A DNA stretch of 64,000 nucleotides from Thozetella sp. PMI_491. Taxonomy: Eukaryota > Ascomycota > Sordariomycetes > Chaetosphaeriales > Chaetosphaeriaceae. Positions 47,030-59,435 of the stretch are shown in pieces (the first letter of the stretch is position 1; each line of letters starts with the position of its first letter). The notes below the pieces were generated by a model. It worked only from the letters and a program-made list of their open reading frames with translations, was not told where the DNA came from and made no database searches. Where the stretch lies: the NCBI GenBank assembly GCA_021432635.1, contig MU270027.1, positions 806,001 to 870,000 of the forward strand, in the 5' to 3' direction. The translations under genes and the position numbers were made by a program.

Positions 47030-49033
47030 ATTGGAGGTGCTAGGTGTTGTGTGCCCTTACGTCGTTCAAAGAAGGCGGAGGGATGAGTTGGAGGGGAGGG
47101 GCGAGGGAGGTGTGTGATGCAAGAGGAAAGCCGGCTCTAGTCGAGAGGACGACCCTTGCCGGCCACCAAGCGCTCGAGGCTCTGGGTCCAAGGCTCCAGG
47201 CATAATAGAACATAATAGGTCGATATTATTTCACCGCCAAAAGCCAACTGCATTTTGGTATTATTCTCTTGCTATTCGCCATCCCCCTTCCAGCCCAACC
47301 CGGTCCCCTCTTGTATCAACCTGGGCATCCAGATACCGTTGATCTATCCATACTCGGGACCTCGCCATTTCGAGCCACATAACACCCCGACCCAGCACAA
47401 ACCGCGCCGCCTGCCCAGACTACATGACTCGTAGCTTTCATGATTGCGTCCGAAAAACTGCAAGTTTGCCAGCCCCAGGTACATAGCATCCGCTCTGTGA
47501 AGGAAACTGGGCGGTCGACCGAGTACAGAAATCCCTAAGTAGCCACCAGCTCTTAACCTGATGATGGATCCTTGCCCACGTGGATGCGTGTCGTGAAGGC
47601 CATTGCTCTGCCTGACGATCCAGGTCTGTTCGGTTTTGGGCGAAGGAGGTGGGATAGCCCCAGCGATTCTCGCCTCCCGTCGGCAATGACCAACTTCTTG
47701 TACTTGGTGCAGGCTCCTCAGTCCCTACACGGCCATCGTGTTTCCCTTTGGGATGGCGATACTGACTTGGTGGGGTGCCAATGCGTTTTGAAGCTGTCAG
47801 CCTTTGACTGGCGGAGGCTGCAGGCGGGCTGCTGCTGTTCCACCCAGATGGGCGACGGTGGTGAGCCTACTTCGCGACGCCAGTTGCACCAGCAATCGAC
47901 CAAGACAGCTGCTTCCTTCGGCCGTCCAAAAATACCTCGTCATCCTCGGGTCCCAATGCCGCGCTTGAGATCAGAACATGGGCGGTCACACCGGCTTCCC
48001 TCGGGGGATGCGGAAGCATGTTGTTAATAGAGAGCCATAGCAAGGCGGACTTGCCATTCTAGGGGCGCGATCAACAGAGACAGGTCCAAATCGGCGGGAT
48101 CATTCGGGCAGTCCTCTTATGAGGCTATTCCTGGTTGCACTCGCAGCGCTGCGGCGGGCCATGTCTTGCGCATGGGATTTGGGTCTGCCACGAATTGATC
48201 GTGCTCCGAGCAATCTAGCGGTTCAGGATCGCTGGGTCCAGCGCGCCAAGGGATCACACCCTCGGAACGCTATCCCCATACCATCACCAAACGGCAAAAC
48301 AAAGCCATTCTCACGAAAGCGACGTGCCTAATCAAGCCACAGGGCCTTTCCAAGGCAGAAGACGACATCAAGCCCAATGAAGAGATATTCTGAGTACCAC
48401 AGGTTAGTCATAAACTGAAGTGAGACGGGTGGATCACTACAAAACTTGAGATCACATGGTACGATTATCAAGCCAAAGGTGAGTACCGTGGCAATGGGAT
48501 GAATGTGCCGACGGCATCGGGCGCAATTTTCCTGGTGTTGCGAAACAAGATGGAAGGCGGCGGGGCGGGGAACAGCGGCTGCTTTGCGGCTGTCTTGACG
48601 CGTACTGTATCATATTATGAATCGCACTGTGCTATGCACTGTACAAAATCAAAACTACAACAGAGCAAGTACAGTAATGCCAAAGACGACCTAGGAATGG
48701 CTACAGAGAAACGCTCAAGCGTCTGAAGGGCTATATTCCTTGTCATTCTTCTTTTACACCGGTCGAATGGGGCTTCTGCAGCAGGAACTTTGCTCTGTCT
48801 CACATATCTCTGTTTGAAGGTGCACGTGATATCAGCCTTGGCCCCACGCTTTAGGGCATCTGGACGGGTGTGGGTCGTCGGGGGGTCCAGCTGAGCCCGA
48901 CCTTTACCCGTGTGACCCGCACTTTTCAGAGGTATTCGCCCACACAATTGTCAAAATCTCAGAAATTTGATTCCCCAACTCACGAACAAGACGAACCACA
49001 TCTTTTGCTTCCAGCCCACGGTAGGAGGACAAG
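47030..49033. other. Divergent intergenic region, promoters of the chromatin-factor gene and uL2
   Basis: A 2-kb gap. The open frames (for example 47572-48027, plus) have no family resemblance and no supporting splice structure. No RNA gene was recognised. Confidence 0.5.
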
Positions 49034-50143
49034 ATGGGTCGCGTTGTAAGTTCCATAATCCACTCTGCTTCTTACTCTCCGCTTTGGTTGAATTGCCCGT
49101 CACGATCAAACCAAGTTGAGAAACGCAGCGCCGGCGCCCGCCCTCGAAGGGCTGGTGGTTGGAGCCTCTGGCTCGGAGACGATGCTAATCATGAACCCTT
49201 CAGATCCGAAACCAGCGTAAAGGTCGCGGCAGCATCTTCACTGCCAATACCCGCCTCAACAAGGCCCCGGGTACGTTGGAGATGGCGAATGAGCGAGCCC
49301 TCGCGGCAACCGAACCTCGAGTCTAACCTGGTTTCTAGCCAAGTTCCGTTCCCTCGACTTCGCCGAGCGACATGGCTACGTCCGCGGTATCGTGAAGGAG
49401 ATTATCCACGACGCTGGTCGTGGCGCCCCTCTCGCCCGCGTCGTCTTCAACTCGCCCTACAAGTTCAAGAAGATCACCGAGACCTTCATCGCCAACGAGG
49501 GCATGTACACAGGCCAGTTCATCTACGCCGGCAAGAACGCCACCCTGACCGTCGGCAACATCCTTCCCCTGTCTTCCGTCCCTGAGGGTACCGTTGTCTC
49601 GAACGTGGAAGAGAAGGTCGGCGACCGCGGCACTCTGGCCCGTACTTCTGGCAATTACATCACCGTCGTTGGCCACAACCCCGACGAGGGCAAGACCCGC
49701 ATCAAGCTTCCCTCGGGTGCCAAGAAGGTTGTCAGCAGCCGTGCTCGTGGCATGATCGGCATCGTTGCTGGGGGTGGCCGAACGGATAAGCCTCTCCTGA
49801 GTACGGAGCCCTAGACCCTATAGACGTGGGAAAAGGAGAGACGGGCGCTAACAGATGATACAGAGGCCTCGCGTGCCAAGCACAAGTTCGCCGTCAAGCG
49901 CAACAGCTGGCCCAAGACCCGTGGTGTTGCTATGAACCCGGTTGATCACCCTCACGGTGGTGTAAGTGTTGACGCATCCCGAGGCGCGCAGAACGGCCAA
50001 CTGACATTGCGGTACAGGGTAACCACCAGCATATCGGTAAGGCGTCGACGATCTCGAGGTACGCTGCCCAGGGTCAGAAGGCGGGTCTTATTGCTGCGCG
50101 GAGAACCGGTCTGCTCCGTGGTACCCAGAAGACGAAGGAGTAA
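49034..50143 (+). CDS. RPL2: 60S ribosomal protein uL2 (L2/L8)
   Basis: uL2 is a core large-subunit protein at the base of the peptidyl-transferase region. Exons 49034-49045 (12 nt), 49204-49270, 49339-49800, 49864-49961 and 50018-50143 total 255 codons (254 aa), the expected fungal size. The sequence starts [16 protein letters not shown] and has [18 protein letters not shown] in the middle. The C-terminal signature [20 protein letters not shown] is formed across the last splice site, and the end is RGTQKTKE. The first intron (158 nt) is the longest and contains a GCTAATC-like branch point; I looked for box C/D elements in it and found none. Five exons with a very short first exon is typical of fungal ribosomal protein genes. 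Confidence 0.97.
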
Positions 50144-50998
50144 GGTTTTCACGGTTTCCATCAGGGCGGGGGGTTCTCGGTTGCATTGGTCTTTGCTGCT
50201 TTGTAGTTACGGTGCTGCCAAGGTAGAATGGAGGATTGCTTCTCCATCCGCAAGCATTTGGGCCGGACAGGAATGACAAAAAGATTCCCACATGGAAGAA
50301 GGGTCAAGCGTATTCCTATTCCGGGGTGACATGCAAGGTTAGGCGACTACAAACCTCGGTTGTCTAGGTATGCTTATGAGGACAGTGGAAAACATGTTGA
50401 GACCTTGCAGTCAAGCCAATAAGTTGGGCAGGCGTTGAAGAAGCATTCACAGCTAGGCTTTCCGATGACGACGGACACTACACCGTAGATACAAGAGAAC
50501 CCATGCTCTCTAGGCACCTATTCCCCCGAACCTAGGCGAAAGCAGATCCAAAGGGCTGGAGACGAATTGGTCGAGAGTTTTAGCTAGGGCGGAGGGCGGC
50601 TTCCACACCTCGTGACAAACCATTGATGAAAGTCAGAAGATCACGCCACTTGACAGGCAAGCGCCTGCCAGACCCTCTGAGCATTTAATGGAGATGGCCG
50701 GGCTCCTAGCCTCTTTCCATGCATGTGCCTTTGTTCTTGGATCACGGCTGTTCCGACAACAGATCAATTCGGCATGTTCAAACTAGCTGTGCCTTGGGTC
50801 TTTCTAGTTGATTGTGCCCGGGCGTCAAGAGCTCCGGTACAAGCTCCGTCATGTCTCGCACACTCCAACCGAGCCGGCAGATTGGCCCTGGCACTAAGCC
50901 CCTCATCCCATAACCCCACCAAAATATCCGCTCCGATCTCCTCTCCGCGAAGAACCTTCCACTCGACACAACACCACATTGCCGTCCTAAATAGCAAA
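50144..50998. other. Intergenic between uL2 and adenosine kinase
   Basis: An 855-nt gap with the uL2 3' flank and the adenosine kinase promoter/leader. Nothing else was recognised. Confidence 0.55.
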
Positions 50999-52527
50999 AT
51001 GGCTGCTCCCAAGGAATACCGCCTCATCTGCCTAGAGAACCCACTCCTCGGTGAGTTTTCTTCTGTCCGATTTCCTGCCCGACTCGATTCATCGAACCCC
51101 CCTTTCCCCGACTCTTGGAAGTTGCCCCTCCTTCCTCTACGGACCCCGACTAGCTTCTGCTGACCGCCACCCGTCCTCTCCTTGTAGACATCCAGGCTGT
51201 CGGCAACGAGGCATTGCTCGAGAAGTACGGTATAAAGGCTAATGATGCGATCCTGGCTGAGCCTAAGCATGCGGGCATCTTCGAGGAGCTGCTCAACAAC
51301 TACGATGCTAAGCTGGTTCCCGGCGGGGCTGCTCAGAACACCGCCCGCGGCGCCCAGTACATCCTCTCTCCCAACAGCGTCGTCTTCATTGGTGGTGTCG
51401 GCGACGACAAGTACTCGGCCATCCTCCGCGATGCCGTCAAGAATATAGGCCTGCGTGTCGAGTACCGCGTCGACCCCAAGGAGGCTACCGGCCGCTGCGC
51501 CGTCGTCATCACCGGCCACAACCGAAGCATGGTCACTGAGCTCGGCGCCGCCAACCACTACGATCTCGAGCACCTGAAGAAGCCTGAGGTCTGGTCACTG
51601 GTAGAGAACACCGAGGTGTACTATGTTGGTGGTTACCACTTGACCGGTGAGTTCTCCAAGCGGACCTTACAGCCATCCACTGGGTCCCTCGCCAGCTAAC
51701 CACCCTCGAGTTTGCCCCCCCGCTATCCAGGAGCTTGCCAAGCAGGCCGCTACCCGCAACAAGCCTTTCATCCTGTCGTTGTCTGCGCCCTTCATCCCGC
51801 AATTCTTTAAGGAGCCCCTCGACGCCAGCGCGCCTTACTGGGACTACGTGATCGGTAACGAGACTGAGGCGGCCGCCTACGCCGAATCCCACGGCCTCGG
51901 CACGACGGACGTCAAGGAGATTGCGACCGCACTTGCGAACCTCCCCAAGGAGAACGCACAGCGCAAGCGCGTGGCCATCATTACGCAGGGAACCGAGCCG
52001 ACCGTCGTCGCCATCCAAGGCGAGGCGGGTGTTAAGGAGTACCCCGTGCACGAGATCGCCAAGGAGGAGATCACCGACACGACCGGTGCAGGTGACGCAT
52101 TTGCCGGCGGCTTCTGCGCCGGCATCGCTGAGGGCCGTTCCCTAGACGAGTCCATAGACATGGGACAGTGGCTTGCCCGCCTCAGCATCAAGGAGCTGGG
52201 ACCTTCGTAAGTTACACACCCTTCCCCTTTCTTCACCCCTACCTCGGCTCGCGCAATTTCCTTTGGTCTGTCTGCGTATCCCCATATCGACTAGGGTTGT
52301 TCGCATGCTAGTAGAGCTCGCCTTTATGGGAAAGTCGGATTCAGTTCTGCATAACTATCAGGAAGGGAAATGGAAGCCGCGACCCCTCGTCACTATACGT
52401 CGGGTTCTCTAGCAGAGCCTTCAATCTTAGCCGCTCGGTTCCTCACAATCCATCGCAAAGATTAGTGCTAACCAAGACAAACAGGTACCCCTTCCCGAAG
52501 CAGACCTACACTCCCGCCAAGAACTAG
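50999..52527 (+). CDS. ADO1: Adenosine kinase
   Basis: This PfkB-family ribokinase phosphorylates adenosine to AMP; it salvages purine and removes the product of the S-adenosylhomocysteine cycle. Exons 50999-51050, 51188-51646, 51711-52206 and 52485-52527 sum to 350 codons (349 aa). Conserved elements are the start YRLICLENPLLDIQA across the first junction, the substrate loop PGGAAQNTARGAQY, AVVITGHNRSMV, and the PfkB signature DTTGAGDAFAGGFCAG with the catalytic Asp near residue 299. The end is YPFPKQTYTPAKN. The last intron is 278 nt, about four times the usual size here. The third exon begins at an AG (51709-51710) preceded by CTCGAG, chosen because it restores VCPPAIQEL. Confidence 0.95.
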
Positions 52528-53274
52528 AAATGCCTCAGGGTAGGCGCTGGTGGGAAGAAGAGCACTGAAGCGCATCCATCTGGCTGGTTTGGGTTCGGCG
52601 TTGAAAGGGAACGACAACACTAAAAGGGCAAAGGGGCATGGGTTCAACACCGGGGTTCGTTCTCCCTGCCACGGGGAGGCTGGTCGGCATTTCCAGTCAA
52701 AATTCAACTTGATGATTCCCCCCAATTTTTTTTCTTCCTATTTCTCTCTCTTTTGCTCTTATCATTCGATAGAATTCCGCAATAGCGACTGTTCGCAGAT
52801 AGATTGAGGCAAGAAATTGAGACTTGAACTCCGGGGCTTAGTAGAACCGAAGATCAGAGCTCGCTGTTGAAATCCGCTCGCGCGAAATGTTGCCGGTAGA
52901 GACTGCTGTGGGGTGTTGGAAGACGTATATATGTGGATGATATAGCACGTGAAGATCTTGGCCGTCAATGACACCACCGCCTATGTCTGTAGATCACCAA
53001 GATGCTCAGTCCAAATAAATCATCCCACGAGCTGCACCGAAGAGCCAGCAGGCAGGGCTGACACCGCATGCCGCACTCTTCTCTGGCTCATTCCATCAAT
53101 CCTTGCCACGAGTCGCCAACACAAGCGATCAGTCGCGTTTCGAGTGGATGGTGAAATTACCACCTTCCCCAGAGGCTTGGGTCAGACCAAGCAGTGTGGC
53201 TGGAGAACACTGACGGTTCTCTATGGTCTCCTCTCTCTCTGTAACCGCTTACAAGGGTCTCCTGAGGGCAATGC
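52528..53274. other. Intergenic, between convergent genes
   Basis: A 750-nt gap between the ends of adenosine kinase and the EST1/SMG7-like gene. A 202-codon plus-strand frame (52949-53557) runs into the antisense of the EST1-like exon and is not considered real. Confidence 0.5.
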
Positions 53275-56200
53275 CTACTCAGCTTGGTTTCTGCGTTCCT
53301 CTCCGCCGACATTCCGCCTCAACGTGTTCAATAGAAACTCGCGTCTTCGGTCCAAGTCAAAGTGGGAAGACGAATTACTGAACCCCGGGCTTGGGAGCTG
53401 GTGGGACTGGGTGGCTCTCGCGGTTGCATCATTGCCTCGTTGGGTTCTAGGCTCCTCGCGGGATAGTACTGGGACAGATGAGAGCGGGTGGGCTGCGACA
53501 CTTGTAGACGCTAGTTCTAGAAAACTAGATGGCCGAGTAGCATTTTCATTAGACTGAGCCCCGAGTTTCTGGTCCTTGTTTCGAATAGGAAGGCCCTCGA
53601 CTTGCGCGGGGAAGTTAAAGGCTGCGTCACTCCACTGGTCTCGATCCGACTGCCCTCTCTTGCTGAACATAGACGATACTGCCCTAGCAGCACCCCGTGA
53701 ATCGACTCTATCAGAGGGGGGGTTTAACGATTCCAAGGTCCTCATTCTCTGAGGGCTTGAAACAACCCGTCCGCCGGACGGATGGTCTCGGCTCATAGGG
53801 CGCTGAGCTTGGCCCAGGCGGAATGCTAGGTCCGGAGGCGGCTCATCGGCGCCGCGTTGCCCGCGGGGAAGAACATCGCCCATACGCCTAGAAGTCGGCA
53901 ACAGGTCAGGAGCCTCGATGTTTGGCCAATATGGCGAATAAGGAGGCTGCTTGGGGCGGGTGTCTTGACGATGAGCTGGATTTGTATGAGCGTGAGTAGG
54001 TGTCGCTAGCGCAGGCTGTGGCGGGCCACCATATACAGCGGCAGCGGCAGCGGGAGCAGACATGGGCCCATATCCAGGCGATGGCGGGAGGCACTGCTGT
54101 CCTTGGGTTGGGAGGGGGGTCGGAGTGTAAAAAAAGTTCCATGGTAAGTTTGGGTATTGGGCAGGGGCAGTGCTTGAGGCACGTCGTGGTGGCGACAGGG
54201 GGTTGCTCTGGATGACATTGGCTGTATCCTGCGGAAACGTAGCAGTCCTGGGAGACTCAGGCGGAACAAGGAATTCGTTCACCATGCTGAAAACTTGATC
54301 GTCCATCGGCGGTTCGCTAGCAGGCAACTCAATGGCAGGGGTTGGGGTAGGTCTGGTCTCCTCAGCAGGGGACGCAGCTGGCAGCGGTAGAAGCATACTA
54401 GCATCTTTCTGGGTGCCGGCCGCGGCAGGAGCTTTCCCTTCATCAAGGAACAACACAGTGCTCTGTGGCTTGGAGTCCTCCATGGTCGTACTATAGAGAA
54501 ACGGAAATTTGGGGTCAGAGCCGAGATGGACCGCGCAGCAGCTGACGTGAGCTGCACGAGTGACTAGCATCTGCTCGTCGCTGTATTCGCCGTTGTAGTC
54601 TTCTTTGCTTATCTTGGCCTTACCAGTCAAAGACACATACTGTAGCCGACAACGATCAGGGAGGTTCGCGCCATCTAGGCACCGGAGGCCCAGCGTCTCT
54701 TCATCCTCAGCAAGTCGAAAGGGAAGCGAGGCACCATTGGCGGAGTCCAGCGACCGATATACGACGTCAAGCGTCAGTGTTAATGTCTGGGCCAGGGCCT
54801 TCCCCATATCGGCAAAGTAGGGCTCGAGGTGTGGTCGGAAGTCAACGAGATCTGAGCTATATGTACAAAGCCAGGTCATATAAACACTGAGGAGACCCAT
54901 GCCGAAACTGATGGCCGACTGGGTCTTTGAGGGAGCCTCTTCCTTGGGGGGGTTGCTGGCTAATTTCTTCAGATGCTCGGCGAGTTCGTCATGGAGGAAC
55001 CGAGCAGTTGAGTGGATGGTACGGATGTTCCAGCGTAGCAGATGCTCGCAGGATCGTGAGCCGGCTTCAGACCAGTGGCCTGTCGTGACCAAATCAGCGA
55101 TATTTACTAGCGAGCGGAGAGGAGGGGGCATACCAATAGTCTTCTTCACTGTAGCGGAGTATGCTGCAATGTTTGTCACGATCATCTTGAGCAGGGCATC
55201 GTGCAGGTTGGCGTCGCCTTCAACCTTGAGTGAACGGCTGAAACGATGAAGGACTTCTTCCTCCATTTCGTCGTACGCCTTTCGCTCCTCCCCTTTAGCG
55301 AACCGTCCGTGAAGCTTTACAAACCAGTTCGTCATTGCTGCTGTGTCTGTCCAGCCTTTCTTGCTCGCGAATGCGTCGGGTTTGAGCACCTCCTTGAAGG
55401 CTCGGTTGAGGTTGCCGACGGCCAACTCGTGGGGCCGGCTGCACCCCATAGCCCTGTACATATAATAGACGGCCCTAAAATAATCCCGGGTCTCCAGGTA
55501 GATGAGCCCGGTTTGGTGGTGGCCAAATCCAGAATCCGGGGACAAGCTGGTGGCAAGCTCATAAGCGGTTAGAGCACTGGCCCAGTTCCGCTTCTCGGCA
55601 GGACGTTGGAAGGTCCTGTATCGTGCAAGATCTCCAAGGCAGATAAGGGTTTGGTGGCATGATGCAATAACCTCATACTTGACCCCGGAGGCACTCGCGT
55701 TGACCTGTGACTCTGGGGGTAGCTCCATCTCGGAAAGCTTGAGCCGGCGCAGGGCGTGGGTCAGCTCCTTGATCCCATAGCGGGCGGAGATCCTCTGGAG
55801 GTAGCCCCTGTAGAATTCTTGGGCGACTTTGAGAAAGTGCTGATACAGGTTGTCTACTTTCCGCTTGGTAGACTTTTGGTGACTCGAGGACAATCGGTGA
55901 AGTACCTTACGGTAGACGGCATTGATGAGCAAGTGTGTCTGCCAAAGATCAAGTTCTATCCCCTTCTCGGCGGCGAATTTTGTGTCCCCTAATATGGCTT
56001 GTATACAAGCCAGCCGGTATCTGAGGGAGGGCGTTAGGGCTTGTTCGAAGGCAGCCGGCACTCGGCCAGCGAAGCATCGACTCACTGTGCGAGATGGCCT
56101 TCGACCTTCTCAAACCGGGCGAGCTCAGACCCATCAAGCCCATCTTCCTTTAAGGGGTCTGTCTCCTTGACCACTTCATGACGCCACTTCTGGGCGAGCC

Positions 56201-56399
56201 TAGGATACAGAGTGTTAACCTCACGGAATACCGATGGATAGGCATGCGGCTAGGCCGGTGCGTGGCGGGACGAGACCCGTCGGCAATCGCGCAAGGGCAA
56301 TCCGACATCTTAAGGGAAAGGGTCCATGTGAAGCGACATGCGAGGCAACATGCAAGGCGGCTATACTTACACCCACAGCTCTTCTCCCTGCGATGCCAT
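53275..56399 (-). CDS. EST1/EBS1/SMG7-like 14-3-3/TPR protein (telomere or mRNA-decay factor)
   Basis: Family members either recruit telomerase (Est1) or act in nonsense-mediated decay (SMG7/Ebs1). Exons on the minus strand are 56373-56399, 56086-56219 and 53275-56020 (969 codons, 968 aa). The N-terminal third is helical with the family hallmark LICLGDLARYR (about 179-189), followed by TPR-like helices WASALTAYELATSLSPDSGFGHHQTGLIY and YFRAVYYMYRAM. An Est1-type nucleic-acid-binding region (PHELAVGNLNRAF onward) continues to about residue 560. The C-terminal ~400 residues are Pro/Ser/Gln-rich and probably disordered. There is no PIN nuclease domain, so it is not SMG6. The first intron uses a GTGTAA donor directly after Trp9. 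Whether it serves telomeres, decay or both cannot be told from sequence. Confidence 0.88.
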
Positions 56400-57463
56400 T
56401 GTGCTGTTAGCCTGATGGTGGGGGGTGCGGGCGTACGGACTGTGCCGACGGCGCGGTTTGATGAGAGGCGGTCGCGGTGAGAAAACTTGTGCGTGGTGGG
56501 CCGGCGGTGGGATCAGAAGACCTCACGCTCCAAGGGGGGAGTTGGGATCATGAGAATTCAGTACCAAACCATGGCTCCCCTTGCAGTCCATCACTTGGGT
56601 GAGTCCGGACAAGGGGCGCAGAGCGAAGGGCAGAAAGCGCCCTGGGGCTGCGGCTGTTGGCTACTGGCAGACCGGGCGGGCTTGAAAGACTCATTTGGGT
56701 ACCGTCGGCGGCCAACGGAGGGAGCTGGCAGGGAGAGAAAAGGGCAGGATTGGGAAGCACGAGACGTGCGATTTGTTGATGCTAGCATGCGCAGAGTGAA
56801 GCTATTCCGGCCTCACACCCTGGGACGTTGACGATTTGCCCTTCGAGCGCGGCCCCTCATGGGGATGTGTGTGGTGAGCGCCTGTAGTGTGGAGTCATCC
56901 GGCCTGGAGAAATTAGTGCGGGTAGCCAATCAGCGCTGACCCTTTACATGGATCCGAGATCAGAACCTGGCCCGAGCGCGTCTGGGTACCCATCAAAGAA
57001 CCACCACCTCCAGAACCGGAAGCCACCACTTACACGAGACGCAGAAGCAGGTAGCCAAACCGAGCAAGCGCAAGAACTTGCTTGCATCAACATCAGTCGG
57101 GTAGAAGGGGGTCATCAACACCCTCACTGACCCGCTCCGTGTTTTCTTTCTTGTTCGAAACTCTGGTTTGAGACAAATGCCTTAACCCGCGGGAGGTGTC
57201 TGAGTCTGGGGCGAGTTCCATTCACAAGCCATCCTGCAGGACAAAAGTGGCAGACACCAAGATAAGTATCTCGCTGCAGGTATCCTCGGAGAAAGAGGCG
57301 CTTCCGGATAACACCCAGCGGAGGCGACCTAGATCCGCTCCAGGCTGGGATCCGCTTTGCTTTGAGAGAGTCGTTCGCCTGTCCCCTCGCGAAGACTTGT
57401 CTCGGCCTGGGTTCCTGGGTGAGCAAAGCTCGCTTCTTCTAGCCTCCTCGGGGTTGCAGCGAG
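56400..57463. other. Divergent intergenic region
   Basis: A 1.06-kb gap between the starts of the EST1-like and C2H2 genes. No RNA gene, repeat or credible frame was recognised. Confidence 0.55.
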
Positions 57464-58309
57464 ATGAAGCGGTCGCGCGAGTCTGAGGGTATCCCAGGTG
57501 TGCCAGATCCTGGGAGCGATGATCCCAGGTTTAACGAGGCGGAAGCTGCATCTCTACCCGCCGCCAAAGTCGCCGAGCTGGATGCAGACGTTGGAGATGC
57601 CGCTGGCCTCACGATGAGGTGCTCTCTGCCCCCCCACAAGGAACCACTGGTTTTTACGACATACAAGGAGTATGAGGCACATTACAGCAACGCTCACACG
57701 AACCGATGCATCGAGTGCCGAAAGAATTTTCCTTCGTCGCATCTCCTCGGTGTCCACATCGAGGAATGGCACGACTCGTTTGTCGCAGTGAAACGGGAGA
57801 AAGGGGAGCAAACAGTAGGTTAGGATTCTGCGTTTATTTTGAGAAGGGCGCCATTCTAACTATATCACTAGTACTCGTGCTTCGTCCAAGGCTGTGAACG
57901 AAAATGCTTGACACCACAGAAGCGAAGGCTCCATCTAATTGACAAGCACATGTATCCCAAGAACTTCTTCTTCGCTGTCACAAGGGACGGCATCGACGGA
58001 CGACAGTCACTCCTCCTCAAAGGTAGAACCCATTCGGGTGCCCGCAGACCCCTTGGAACGACCCCGGCCAAGGAGTCCGATCAGATCCCCGTCGCCAAGG
58101 TCAAGAGGCCGGAAGACCTCGGGGGGGAAGGCGCAGCAGAAGAGCAAGGCCAAAGCCTCGCGATCGAGTCACACCTTCAGCCAGACTCCGGAGAGCCCCC
58201 TGATGTGGACATGGAGGAGTTGTCAGGGGTAATGTCGGCTCTTCAGTTCGTGCCCTCGAGTGTTCGATTTGGACGTGCTGGACGCAGAGCGGGGTTCGCC
58301 AGGAGGTAG
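57464..58309 (+). CDS. Small C2H2 zinc-finger protein (ZNF511-like)
   Basis: Exons 57464-57814 and 57872-58309 give 263 codons (262 aa). Three closely spaced Cys/His modules lie at about 53-78 (MRCSLPPHKE to HYSNAH), 82-103 (CIECRKNFPSSHLLGVHIEEWH) and 120-143 (CFVQGCERKCLTPQKRRLHLIDKH), the last split from the second by the intron. The pattern, with PHKEP before the first finger and KHMYPKNFFF after the last, resembles the ZNF511 group conserved from fungi to animals, whose function is poorly known. The C-terminal half is Ser/Pro/Glu-rich and ends with a short basic tail. No DNA-binding specificity can be inferred. Confidence 0.85.
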
Positions 58310-58633
58310 CCTGAGCGCGATGCATGAGAGATAGGAGCATCATCGGGCAGTAGGAATCACGATTATAGAGGACATAGTCGAACGGCCTGGTCTCATGTCT
58401 TCATTGCTCCGACGGTGAACAGCCATGTCTGGTCCCGCTGTGATACGAGCTGGTGAGCTTGACCGGAGCCAGTGTTGGATGTGGTGAAAGAAGGAACCCT
58501 TACTCGAAACGCCGTCTCTCGAATGCTAGCTTGACCCGACCTGGCTGAACCTCCTCCTGCCCCTGAATTCTGGTATCATCTCTTGGAAGAGCCCGGGGTC
58601 CCATACTTGTTCCAAAACCTGCATTCCTTTCCT
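58310..58633. other. Intergenic, between convergent genes
   Basis: A 320-nt gap with the 3' flanks of the C2H2 gene and BUD31. Nothing else was seen. Confidence 0.55.
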
Positions 58634-59083
58634 TCAGTCGCTCGAGGCGCACCCTCTGCATCCGCATGACACGCACTGGATGTCCTGGTCCTCCTTCAAC
58701 TGGGCCCTGGGCACGCGGCAGATGCAGGTCGAATCCTTGAAGTTGGTCTCCTTTGTCTGAATGCAGCGCAGGCAGCACAGCTTTTCATACCCCTGCTTCT
58801 TCCACTTCGCGATCAGCATGGCATCGGCGTAGCCGTTCTTAAGCAACCAATCGTAGAGTTGCTTGCTAATGGCCTCCTTCTCGTAGTAGAGCTCGTAGAT
58901 GTACCGGCTGCGCTGGTGCGCAATCTGGAAGATGGGCCACTGTGCCTGGTGCTTCGGAATGTTGTCGGTGGGCGTGTTCTGTGCATCCTTCATCTTGTTG
59001 CTGAAGATGAGCAGGTCGTCCTCGATATCGCCAAAGCCTTCTGGCGGGGGCTTCCGCTTTGATGCTGGGCGGATCGCGGGCAT
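58634..59083 (-). CDS. BUD31: Pre-mRNA splicing factor BUD31 (G10 protein)
   Basis: BUD31 is a small zinc-binding component of the activated spliceosome (NTC-related). It is an uninterrupted reading frame of 150 codons (149 aa), a normal family length. The start MPAIRPASKRKPPPEGF fits the family N-terminus. Conserved blocks are QWPIFQIAHQRSRYIYELYY, LIAKWKKQGYEKLCCLRCIQ, CICRVPRAQL and the Cys-rich end CVSCGCRGCASSD, whose cysteines form the zinc clusters. It is one of the few intronless genes in the window and is divergent from NDUFA6, with only 352 nt between the start codons. Confidence 0.97.
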   Translation of the reverse strand: MPAIRPASKRKPPPEGFGDIEDDLLIFSNKMKDAQNTPTDNIPKHQAQWPIFQIAHQRSRYIYELYYEKEAISKQLYDWLLKNGYADAMLIAKWKKQGYEKLCCLRCIQTKETNFKDSTCICRVPRAQLKEDQDIQCVSCGCRGCASSD

Positions 59084-59435
59084 GGTGGCCGCGGCGCGCT
59101 GCAGGATACACACTGATCTTGGGGAGCGGCGACGACGTCGAAATCGGGTTGGGCGAGGTTGCAAGGAAGGAGGCTGCGACGACTACCAGCTCTCGACCGC
59201 AAGACTGTGTACCAGCGTTGGACTCGGCCAGAAAGTTCGACATGAGGCGCTACCTACTGACTAATGGAGGGGCAAAGTCTGTGGACATGGCTGACCGGCT
59301 CAGAGAGCACGGGTGATAACCCTAACCCTGAACATACCGATGGCCCGAGCTCCGGATCCCGAGCTGATTGTTCGGCTCCAAGCACAACGACAACCGTTCA
59401 ACTGCATCACACCGCAAGCAGTCAATTCCGCGACC
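59084..59435. promoter_or_regulatory. Compact bidirectional promoter between BUD31 and NDUFA6
   Basis: 352 nt separate the two divergent start codons, so both promoters and leaders must lie here or extend into each other's gene. A single CCCTAACCCTGAA occurs at about 59321-59333, which is isolated and not a telomeric array. Confidence 0.6.

Noticed and set aside
49046-49203. Possible snoRNA in the first intron of uL2
   Set aside because: No box C/D or H/ACA elements were visible; the intron has only ordinary splice and branch signals.
52641-52675. tRNA-like GGTTCAACACC segment
   Set aside because: No cloverleaf can be drawn with the flanking bases.
52949-53557. 202-codon plus-strand frame
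   Set aside because: Half of it is antisense to the EST1-like last exon, and the rest shows no family resemblance.
59321-59333. Telomere-like CCCTAACCCTGAA
   Set aside because: Only about one and a half repeat units, inside a compact promoter; not a telomere or interstitial array.
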